DNA of 60,033 bases, taken from NCBI GenBank assembly GCA_015057375.1, contig SVEM01000007.1, forward strand, positions 1 through 60,033, in the 5' to 3' direction. Origin of the DNA: Lachnospiraceae bacterium. Its GTDB lineage: Bacteria > Bacillota > Clostridia > Lachnospirales > Lachnospiraceae. A model generated the notes under the pieces. It was not told the origin of the DNA. It saw only the letters and a program-made list of their open reading frames with translations, and did not search any database. The translations under genes were made by a program, and so were the position numbers. This document shows, piece after piece, positions 8,097 to 14,052 of this stretch (its first letter is position 1; each line of letters starts with the position of its first letter).

Positions 8097-9338
8097 TTAT
8101 TCGGGTAACCGTCCTTCGTACATGATGCTTAATTCACCATATACCTGCCCCCAATTTCGAATCGTAACAGTCCATTTCTTGGTTGCTTCAAAAGTTGCCA
8201 AATAGAGTGCTTTCAGTAAGGCTGTGTCACTCGGAAATACGCTTCTTTGTCGATTTAACTTACGGTATGTAGAATTCAAACTTTCTATCGCATTGGTCGT
8301 GTAAATGACTTTTCTGACCACAGGTGAAAATTTAAAAATCGGGGTGATTGCATCCCAGTTATCATACCAACGTTTCATGGAATTTGGGTATTTCGGTGTC
8401 CATTTTTCATTTACCCGGTCCAAAGCAGCTTTTGCTTTCTGTTCATCGGCTGCATGGTAAATCGTCTTTAAATCCGTAGCAAAGGCTTTTCTATCTTTGT
8501 CTGGAACATATTTCAATGTATTTCTGACCTGATGGACAATACACCTTTGATATTCTGTTTTAGGAAAAGCGGTGGATATTGCCTCCTTGATGCCAGAGAG
8601 TCCGTCTGCACAGATAATCAAAATGTCTTTTACACCTCGGTTTTTCAATTCATTTAATACAGACAACCAATATTTGGAACTTTCATTATCTCCTACGTTG
8701 ATAGATAAAACTTCTTTTTTTCCTTCTGCATTGATTCCAAGAATGACATAAGCAGCTAGTTTGCGGATGATTCCATTGTCACGCACAGAATAATGAATTG
8801 CATCAATGTAAAGGATCGGATAAACCGCATCTAACGGTCGATTTTGCCAATCTTCAATCTGCGGTAATATTTTGTCTGTAACATCGGAAATGAAGCCTTC
8901 AGAAGTCTCGAATCCATAGATATCTTCGATGGTTTCGGAAATCTGTCGTGTTGTCATTCCCTTTGCATACATAGAGATAATCTTTTGGTCAATATCAGAA
9001 ATGTCTTTTTGACGTTTCTTGACAACCTGTGGTTCATATGTAGATTTTCGGTCTTGTGGCACGCGGATTTCCATAGAGCCATAGCTACTGTTGATTTTCT
9101 TGCTCTTGTAACCATTACGATAGTCATCACTATCAGAACGTTCGGATTTTCCATATCCGAGATGGTCATCCATCTCGGCTTCCATCATTTCTTTGATGGT
9201 GCCACCAAGAAGATCTTTGAGAGCATCTTGGATGTCTTCAGCCGTTTGGATATCATATTCTTCCAGAAGCTGATGGATGATGTTTCTTTTTCCTTCTGTC
9301 ATTTGTACTTTGTGTACAGGTTTCTTTTCTCTTGCCAT
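8097..9338 (-). CDS. IS256-family transposase (mutator type)
   Basis: The 413-residue protein is full length for IS256-family DDE transposases. The catalytic aspartates are in YPILYIDAIH and IICADGLSGIKEA, and the glutamate in TTNAIESLNS. The CIVHQVRNT motif between them and the N-terminal DDHLGYGKSER stretch are typical of the family. No frameshift or stop is present, so the element may be active. It cuts and rejoins the element ends at 7930 and 9425. Confidence 0.95.
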   Translation of the reverse strand: MAREKKPVHKVQMTEGKRNIIHQLLEEYDIQTAEDIQDALKDLLGGTIKEMMEAEMDDHLGYGKSERSDSDDYRNGYKSKKINSSYGSMEIRVPQDRKSTYEPQVVKKRQKDISDIDQKIISMYAKGMTTRQISETIEDIYGFETSEGFISDVTDKILPQIEDWQNRPLDAVYPILYIDAIHYSVRDNGIIRKLAAYVILGINAEGKKEVLSINVGDNESSKYWLSVLNELKNRGVKDILIICADGLSGIKEAISTAFPKTEYQRCIVHQVRNTLKYVPDKDRKAFATDLKTIYHAADEQKAKAALDRVNEKWTPKYPNSMKRWYDNWDAITPIFKFSPVVRKVIYTTNAIESLNSTYRKLNRQRSVFPSDTALLKALYLATFEATKKWTVTIRNWGQVYGELSIMYEGRLPE

Positions 9339-9425
9339 AATAAAAGGCCTCCTATGATTTTATATTTTATCATAGAAGACCTGATATACATATTTAATTT
9401 ACAGAAAAACTTTCACAGTCTCAAA

Positions 9426-9455
9426 GGAGCTGTGCATCATCGCACAGCCCTTTTT
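9426..9455 (+). terminator. Terminator hairpin next to the IS256 right end
   Basis: GGAGCTGTGC and GCACAGCCC pair with one bulge, loop ATCATC, then TTTTT on the plus strand. It starts directly at the IS256 end, so the element probably inserted beside it. It can also serve the minus-strand gene at 9490. Confidence 0.7.
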
Positions 9456-9489
9456 GTCGTACAGCTTATTTTGCTGTCAGAACCTGTTC

Positions 9490-9711
9490 TTAGCAGAAGT
9501 TTCCGCCACCACAGCATGAAAGAAGGAGAATTATCCAGATGATGCTTCCGCAGCCGTTATTTCCGCCACATCCGCAGTCGTTTCCGCCTGAGAAGAAACC
9601 TGAATTATTTCCGCATCCTCCACATAAAAGAAGAAGAATAATAATCCAACAGCTGTTATTTCCTCCACAACTACATTCTCCACCGCAGTTAGCCTGTGCT
9701 AAATCACTCAT
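9490..9711 (-). CDS. Small Cys/Gly-rich protein with two hydrophobic segments
   Basis: The protein has 73 residues, 13 of them Cys and many Gly and Asn. Two hydrophobic stretches (SCWIIILLLLCGGCG and SIIWIILLLSCCGGG) alternate with CGGNN-type turns, a tandem-like build of two related halves. Similar short proteins occur in Lachnospiraceae and are sometimes labelled chorion-type high-cysteine proteins; their role is not known. It could sit in a membrane or spore layer. The ATG at 9711 is preceded on the minus strand by TTGGAGGCAAAAAC, a good ribosome binding site. Confidence 0.7.
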   Translation of the reverse strand: MSDLAQANCGGECSCGGNNSCWIIILLLLCGGCGNNSGFFSGGNDCGCGGNNGCGSIIWIILLLSCCGGGNFC

Positions 9712-9880
9712 GTTTTTGCCTCCAAATTATCTTTACATCACTATCTTATGGGGTAGGGCATGTCATTGTTACAAAGTTTTAATGTTAATGCTATTTTTTT
9801 ATGCGAGTGTTACACAGATAGTAGTTTTTTAGTTTTATTTGTTTTATTATATAAATAGTAGATGTTTGGAGGGAAGGCAT

Positions 9881-10216
9881 ATGACGCTTAAGGATATCAG
9901 TAATGGTCCTGATTGGATTATGTGGGTTGTTTTTACCATTATGGCGTTGATGAGCGTTTTGTTGCTTTTAGGCAGAGGGTCGTGGCTGATTGCGGGTTAT
10001 AATACGGCAAGCAAAGAAGACAAAGACAAATATAATCAAAAAAAGCTTTGCAGGGTTGTAGGTGTTGGAATGTCTGTGATAACTATTCTGATTCTTATAA
10101 TGACAATATGGCAGGAAGTTTTGCCGGCATCGTTTGCAACAGTATTTGGGGTTGTGACATTGGTTGATTGTGTTGTTATGATTGTGATGGCGAGTACTGT
10201 TTGTAGGAGAGGGTAG
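9881..10216 (+). CDS. DUF3784-type membrane protein
   Basis: The protein has 111 residues from the ATG at 9881, chosen because GGAGGGAAGG lies seven bases before it. Three membrane segments are visible (about residues 10-31, 62-82 and 87-105). The stretch RGSWLIAGYNTASKEDKDKY followed by KKLCRVVG is the signature I associate with DUF3784, a family of small Firmicutes membrane proteins without known function. It ends eight bases before the convergent ToxN-like gene. Confidence 0.75.
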   Translation: MTLKDISNGPDWIMWVVFTIMALMSVLLLLGRGSWLIAGYNTASKEDKDKYNQKKLCRVVGVGMSVITILILIMTIWQEVLPASFATVFGVVTLVDCVVMIVMASTVCRRG

Positions 10217-10223
10217 GAGAAAA

Positions 10224-10706
10224 TTATCGATATTCTCTGCAGAGTTTTTCTAATAACTTGAAATCGTTTGTTCTTTTGGCAAGTGGTGTAGAAACACCGT
10301 TGAACTTTTTGTGAGTGTACACAATTTCGGCATTTTTGCGTATTAGACCCTTTTGTTTGTTAACTTCACGACTTTCGGCTTGAAGTAGATATCTATAACT
10401 TGCATTTTTTTCTTTGTTTATATCAATATTTATAATCTGACTATCTGGAACTGGTATCATATTGTTTAGATTAATAACGGCATAAGATTTTATCTTAATG
10501 ATGTCCACCCGTTCTTTCATTTGCTTGTGTTTATCCTTGTACGATGATAACGGTGCAAAATATTTTATGCCCTTTATTTCAAAAATAATACCGATATACT
10601 TTCGGTTGCTTTTTTCGTCTGTTTGAGAAAAAATATGTTTTTGATAATTACTTAAATATTTTATGTATTCACTTTTAACTTCGTAAATTCTTATGTTATT
10701 TCTCAT
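10224..10706 (-). CDS. toxN: ToxN/AbiQ-type endoribonuclease, toxin of a type III toxin-antitoxin system
   Basis: The 160-residue protein aligns by eye with ToxN and AbiQ along its length: an N-terminal YEVKSEYIKYL, then YIGIIFEIKGIKYFAPLSSY with the KDKH that follows, then YAVINLNNMIPVP. These are the conserved strands of this family. Members are about 160-180 residues and cut RNA, and are held inactive by a small RNA made of tandem repeats. The layout upstream fits exactly: promoter (10842-10871), two 38-nt repeats, a terminator, then this gene 18 bases beyond the T-run with GGCAGG as ribosome binding site. Type III systems typically block phage by abortive infection. CptN or TenpN subfamily membership cannot be excluded. 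Confidence 0.82.
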   Translation of the reverse strand: MRNNIRIYEVKSEYIKYLSNYQKHIFSQTDEKSNRKYIGIIFEIKGIKYFAPLSSYKDKHKQMKERVDIIKIKSYAVINLNNMIPVPDSQIINIDINKEKNASYRYLLQAESREVNKQKGLIRKNAEIVYTHKKFNGVSTPLAKRTNDFKLLEKLCREYR

Positions 10707-10723
10707 ATACCTGCCTTTCTTTG

Positions 10724-10758
10724 TAAAAAAATAGCAGAGACCAAGTAGCCTCTGCTAT
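10724..10758 (-). terminator. Terminator between antitoxin RNA and toxN
   Basis: On the minus strand ATAGCAGAG pairs with CTCTGCTAT (9 bp) and is followed by TTTTTTT. It stands between the repeats and the toxin start, the classic type III position that limits read-through so antitoxin RNA exceeds toxin message. Confidence 0.85.
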
Positions 10759-10835
10759 CTGTTAAATCGCTCATTTTAGGGCTGTGCATCACCCACTTAT
10801 AAATTGCTCATTTATAAGGCTGTGCATCACCTTCT
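10724..10835 (-). ncRNA. toxI: Type III antitoxin RNA with two tandem repeats (ToxI-like)
   Basis: Read on the minus strand there are two head-to-tail units of 38 bases, 10831-10794 and 10793-10756. Each starts GGTGATGCACAGCC and contains AAATGAGCRATTTA. In unit 1 CTTATAAAT/ATTTATAAG form a 9-bp stem around GAGCA; unit 2 keeps a shorter AAAT/ATTT pairing. The terminator follows at once. Known antitoxins have about 2 to 6 repeats, so this is near the low end. The RNA is expected to be cut by the toxin into units and to bind it. Confidence 0.78.
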
Positions 10836-10841
10836 ATAAAT

Positions 10842-10871
10842 AATATACAATTAGGTTAGTGTATTAGTCAA
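10842..10871 (-). promoter_or_regulatory. Promoter of the type III toxin-antitoxin locus
   Basis: On the minus strand TTGACT (10871-10866) and TATATT (10847-10842) are separated by 18 bases. The predicted start of transcription lies just before the first repeat. Confidence 0.75.
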
Positions 10872-11019
10872 GAATATTTTCAAAAGAATGCTTTTCATCT
10901 TAGAAGTATGACTTCAAAAATAAATTGACATCTGTCGGACGGGAAGAATACAATGAAAATGAAATATGGTAGTGAGTAGGTATATTAGTTTTATTTGGAG
11001 AGGGTGAAGCTACGGTAAT

Positions 11020-11358
11020 ATGAACAAAAAGATTACTTTAAAATATCCGGCTATTTTTGAAGTCGACTCAGATGGAATATCGATTTCGTTTCCGGACATA
11101 CCAGAATGTTTATCCTGTGCCTTTAGTAAAAGACAAGCATACAAAATGGCAAAAGAAGCGTTAATGTTAGCGCTGCATGATGTTAAAATTCATGAATTAC
11201 CTGCGCAAAACTATTCCGTAAAAAGATTTACTTCTAAGGAACTTTATATCCGAACAATAGTTGTTAAAATGAAAATTAGAGATAATCGTTTGTTTGATAA
11301 AGACGTTATAGTGTTCTCTGAGAAACAGGAAGATTCGTCTTATGACACTACCGAATAA
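11020..11358 (+). CDS. HicB-like antitoxin domain protein, no HicA beside it
   Basis: The 112-residue protein begins YPAIFEVDSDGISISFPDIP followed by ECLSCAFSKRQAYKMAKEAL, which is the partially degenerate RNase-H-like domain of HicB antitoxins. HicB normally pairs with the small HicA mRNA interferase, but no HicA-like frame is visible on either side. The C-terminal third (VVKMKIRDNRLF) is not a clear DNA-binding domain. GGAGAGGGTG precedes the ATG. It opens a run of five same-strand small genes. It may be an orphan or a repurposed regulator. Confidence 0.75.
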   Translation: MNKKITLKYPAIFEVDSDGISISFPDIPECLSCAFSKRQAYKMAKEALMLALHDVKIHELPAQNYSVKRFTSKELYIRTIVVKMKIRDNRLFDKDVIVFSEKQEDSSYDTTE

Positions 11359-11414
11359 TAAAGCTTTTGCATTGTCTTTGTGAATTTAGCTGTTTAAGTA
11401 GCGAGGAGGTATTA

Positions 11415-12008
11415 ATGGAAATACAAATTAAATATTTCACCAATGACCTAATAGATAAATTGGTTGTTGAAAGTAAGCTCCCGACAAATTCATTATCTAT
11501 TCAAATTCCTTTTTCATATGCTACAGAATTAGTGAATATAAATTGGAATGATATTTTATTTGCTGTCAGTAATGGATATTTTGATAAAAATTCAGCAATT
11601 GAATATGCCGTTTCATTGCTTGGTAATGAAACAGTTGAGGAAGAAGTAACAGAACTAGCAATCTCAAAAGCATTTGAGGTGACAAAGGAAGAAATACTGG
11701 AAAAGTATGTTGCTAAACTTGCATGTAAAGAAATAGAGAACGAGAAAAAAGAGGCAAAAGATAAGATAATGTATATATTGTTAAGCTTGCTTTTTGAAAA
11801 TAAAGAAAAATTTGAAGATCCACTAAGAGCAGTTGAAATAGTATATGCTGATTTCGGTTTTCCAAAAAGCGTTGAAAAGTTTGTTCGCTATATGCCAATA
11901 GAGGATGGCGAATCAATTGGTGCAGAGCAAATGTATAAACATTGGGAGGATTATTTGAATAGTCAAAAAAATAGATTTCGAAAAATAAAAATTATGTGGG
12001 GTGTATAG
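11415..12008 (+). CDS. DUF2247-like protein, probable immunity protein
   Basis: The protein has 197 residues from the ATG at 11415, chosen because GAGGAGG lies five bases before it. The stretch FSYATELVNINWNDILFAV followed by NGYFDKNSAIEYA recalls DUF2247, cytosolic proteins often found beside Rhs-type toxins; this assignment is from memory. The middle part (ELAISKAFEVTKEEILEKYV) is helical and charged. Its stop is one base from the next gene's start, so the two are co-translated. Confidence 0.65.
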   Translation: MEIQIKYFTNDLIDKLVVESKLPTNSLSIQIPFSYATELVNINWNDILFAVSNGYFDKNSAIEYAVSLLGNETVEEEVTELAISKAFEVTKEEILEKYVAKLACKEIENEKKEAKDKIMYILLSLLFENKEKFEDPLRAVEIVYADFGFPKSVEKFVRYMPIEDGESIGAEQMYKHWEDYLNSQKNRFRKIKIMWGV

Positions 12009-12009
12009 T

Positions 12010-12585
12010 ATGATTGATATTGAAAAAATGTTGTACGACAAAGTTAAATCTGAAATGCTAAATTGGTATGAGGACGGCATATATGCTATTTCATTCTTCG
12101 TTTATTCTAATGAGGCATACGAGTTCAAGAACTTTACCAATGTCTCAACTTGGGCTATTAGTTATAACACCGAGGAGGATTGCGGAGGAGCAGGTCCGCT
12201 TGACGAGGAAAGATGGAACTATGCTTTTTGGAGACAGGACGAAACAAGCATAATTGACATAGATGAATCTGACGAATGCACGGAAGCTTTGTATCAATGG
12301 TATGCGGAGCAAGGTATCGAAAATATTGGTTTTGAAGATACGAAAAATATGTATGATGAAAAATACAACTACATCGGAAAAGGCCCTGTTGGTCACTATG
12401 AATTGCTTGGAATTGCTGCCAATGTTGCAAGGAAATTGCAAGAAGAAGGTTTTGTATTAAATAAATTTAAAAAACCAATTCCTATCATAATTCATGGACT
12501 TGAATATGCGTGGTATGATATTGAGGCAACCCAAAAAGCAAACCCTAATGGAGAAGCAGATACATTTATCAAAGTAATGAAATAA
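12010..12585 (+). CDS. DUF4303-like protein, probable immunity protein
   Basis: The 191-residue protein starts at the ATG at 12010, one base after the preceding stop. It shows a DUF4303-like pattern: an N-terminal MLYDKVKSEMLNWYEDGIYA, then FFVYSNEAYEFKNFTNVSTW, an acidic W-rich middle (ERWNYAFWRQDE) and a C-terminal PIPIIIHGLEYAWYDIEAT. Such cytosolic proteins occur as immunity-like genes in toxin clusters. No membrane segments are present. Confidence 0.65.
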   Translation: MIDIEKMLYDKVKSEMLNWYEDGIYAISFFVYSNEAYEFKNFTNVSTWAISYNTEEDCGGAGPLDEERWNYAFWRQDETSIIDIDESDECTEALYQWYAEQGIENIGFEDTKNMYDEKYNYIGKGPVGHYELLGIAANVARKLQEEGFVLNKFKKPIPIIIHGLEYAWYDIEATQKANPNGEADTFIKVMK

Positions 12586-12649
12586 ATTGGAGCAATTTAA
12601 CTTTCTTAACAACAAGATATATTATTCATAAATAAAGGTGATACTTATT

Positions 12650-13045
12650 ATGCTAATACACGATTTTATTATGTCGGACAGAGAGGAAATCCTTAAGTAT
12701 ACTTATATTGATCCCGATGACAATGATATTACATTTCTTAATCCTATTATGGCTGAGCATCGAAAACTCAAAAAAATTTTCAGTAAAAGGTGCATAAGTA
12801 TATCCGATGATATAATATTAGATAATGTCGAAGCTTTTGCCCATATTCCGACATATTGGGATATACTGGACAACAAAGAACAGGGATTATTTTACCATGG
12901 TATTACAATTATAGAGGCGGAAAATGTACCCGAATTGGTACAAGTGCTTTTGACTCTTGAGGACAAACCCAAAATAAAGGAACTAATAAAGCTTTGTAAT
13001 ATTGCAATTGATGAAAATAAATATATAGTTCATTTTGGTATTTAA
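12650..13045 (+). CDS. Unknown small protein in an immunity-gene run
   Basis: The product has 131 residues from the ATG at 12650, preceded by AAAGGTG. It is acidic, soluble and without a family I recognise; the end reads KLCNIAIDENKYIVHFGI. It follows the DUF4303-like gene by 65 bases on the same strand. The run of unrelated small soluble genes before an Rhs locus suggests an immunity role. Confidence 0.55.
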   Translation: MLIHDFIMSDREEILKYTYIDPDDNDITFLNPIMAEHRKLKKIFSKRCISISDDIILDNVEAFAHIPTYWDILDNKEQGLFYHGITIIEAENVPELVQVLLTLEDKPKIKELIKLCNIAIDENKYIVHFGI

Positions 13046-13130
13046 ATAATATATGTAGTTACTATTTGAGAAGGAGGCTGATATATAAAGAAATATATAA
13101 ATTATTGACAGATGCGAGGTTTAATAGATA

Positions 13131-13355
13131 ATGAAAAGATTACTATGTTTTTTAGAGGAGTTAGATAAAAGGAAAATATATTATCGTATTAATAAAATTC
13201 GAGAAAGTATATTGATAGAAGTAGCTGTTCCTGGTCAGCGTTGGGAAGTTGAATTTTTTGAAGACGACCATGTTGAAATAGAAAAATTTATAAGTGATGG
13301 TGTTCTTTACGGGCAGGATGAGATAGAAGTTTTGTTTACAGAATTTGCTGATTAA
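13131..13355 (+). CDS. Small conserved protein of unknown function
   Basis: The 74-residue protein reads KIYYRINKIRESILIEVAVP then GQRWEVEFFEDDHVEIEKFI and ends DEIEVLFTEFAD. This compact beta-rich pattern is familiar from small Firmicutes proteins near polymorphic toxins, but I cannot name the family. Bases just after its stop are shared with 25216-25328, so it borders the first of the repeated xre-Rhs modules. Confidence 0.6.
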   Translation: MKRLLCFLEELDKRKIYYRINKIRESILIEVAVPGQRWEVEFFEDDHVEIEKFISDGVLYGQDEIEVLFTEFAD

Positions 13356-13465
13356 AAACTGGAGTGCGGCGAAAATGATAGACACGAAATGTGGTATCAT
13401 ATGCATAGAAAGTAAAGTAGAACAGACCGGACAAGAATTGCCATTTCCGCGAAGCATTATACAAA
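13355..13465. repeat. Module-flank repeat, copy A
   Basis: About 105 bases (from AAAACTGGAGTGCGGCG through GACACGAAAT, CAGACCGGACAAG to CCGCGAAGC) reappear at 25216-25328 with moderate change. Here it lies directly downstream of the minus-strand xre gene. It marks the outer edge of the repeated xre-Rhs module. Confidence 0.7.
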
Positions 13466-13468
13466 AAA

Positions 13469-13708
13469 TTAATTTTTCATACTCTTACCAGGCGGATAAG
13501 GTCTTTTCGCATCCGTCCTTTCCACAAGATAATCTATACTTGTATTATAATAGGCGGCGAGTCGTTTCAACACATCTATTGGCATGGCTCTGTCGCCATT
13601 CTCGTAATGAGAATATGACCGCTGGCTTACATGCAGATGTTTTGCCAGTTCCTTCTGAGACAGGTCATTATCTTCTCGCAGGTCGCGAATTCGTGAGTAA
13701 TCAGTCAT
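13469..13708 (-). CDS. XRE-family transcriptional regulator (module copy 1)
   Basis: The 79-residue protein is one helix-turn-helix domain of the Cro/CI type: RIRDLREDNDLSQKELAKHL then HVSQRSYSHYENGDRAMP, followed by LAAYYNTSIDYLVERTD. Its near twin is at 20564-20803 and a broken third copy at 23585-23722. It is transcribed away from the large Rhs gene. A perfect AGAAC-N5-GTTCT palindrome (13740-13754) lies between its start and the Rhs promoter, so it probably represses itself and perhaps the Rhs gene. GGAG before the ATG is a plausible ribosome binding site. Confidence 0.9.
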   Translation of the reverse strand: MTDYSRIRDLREDNDLSQKELAKHLHVSQRSYSHYENGDRAMPIDVLKRLAAYYNTSIDYLVERTDAKRPYPPGKSMKN

Positions 13709-13739
13709 GAAATCATCTCCAGAGCTTTTTGTTTATAAT

Positions 13740-13754
13740 AGAACGGAATGTTCT
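13740..13754. promoter_or_regulatory. Palindromic operator, copy 1
   Basis: AGAACGGAATGTTCT is a perfect AGAAC-N5-GTTCT inverted repeat. The same site, with one base changed in the spacer, is at 20835-20849 before xre copy 2. Further half-sites AGAACATAT (13769) and AGAACGGAA (14012) lie toward the Rhs gene. Confidence 0.65.
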
Positions 13755-13766
13755 CAAAAAATAAAG

Positions 13767-13796
13767 TTAGAACATATTGGGCTAACATGATATAAT
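13767..13796 (+). promoter_or_regulatory. Possible promoter of the full-length Rhs gene
   Basis: TTAGAA and TATAAT are 18 bases apart, and TGA precedes the -10 (extended -10). The -35 overlaps an AGAAC half-site. If used, the message has a leader of about 250 bases, which carries no clear gene. In module copy 2 the homology stops at GGGCTAA, just before the -10, so that copy has lost it. Confidence 0.45.
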
Positions 13797-14033
13797 AAAA
13801 AGGAACTACTGGATTTTAGAAGAGCATATGAAAGTAATTATGCATTACAGATAAATTAGAAGGATAAAATATTATATACGTACACAGCAAGCCAACACTA
13901 AATATGTGCAAGAAATTAGTCATTATAAAAGGAAATATAAACAATTTAGCCCAATTTGCACTATTTTTAAAGTTTTTGTCATGAAATCTCCTTTTCAATC
14001 GTTTATATATATAGAACGGAAGAAAGGAGGAAT

Positions 14034-14052
14034 CCAATTACAGGATAATTGG
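14034..14052 (+). other. Stem-loop overlapping the Rhs start region
   Basis: CCAATTA-CAGGA-TAATTGG is a perfect 7-bp hairpin. It sits between the AAAGGAGG at 14024-14031 and the coding sequence and includes the TTG at 14049. It could influence translation initiation. Confidence 0.45.

Larger units (their letters stand above)
7930..9425 (-). mobile_element. IS256-family insertion sequence, complete
   Basis: Terminal inverted repeats of about 30 bases begin TTTGAG-TGTGTGAAAAAAAC-TCTGTAAATT at 7930 and match the reverse complement of the right end at about 9396-9425. A shorter inner inverted repeat is CTTCTATGATA. One intact transposase gene lies inside on the minus strand. I see no clear 8-bp target duplication at these edges. 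A second, diverged member of the same element begins at 59746. Confidence 0.85.

Noticed and set aside
9426-9455. GATGCACAGC in the terminator at 9426-9455 as a third antitoxin repeat
   Set aside because: It shares about 12 bases with the ToxI-like units but is fully paired inside a terminator stem, lies beyond the toxin gene and lacks the AAATGAGC part.
8985-9542. 185-residue plus-strand frame inside the IS256 element
   Set aside because: It is the antisense of the transposase and runs past the element end; no start signals.
10742-10831. Repeats at 10756-10831 as a plus-strand element of the HicB-like gene
   Set aside because: The promoter, T-run and gene order all fit minus-strand transcription into toxN.
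13816-14037. Possible small genes between xre copy 1 and the large Rhs gene
   Set aside because: Frames on both strands are AT-rich, lack ribosome binding sites and show no protein-like pattern; the stretch reads as leader DNA.
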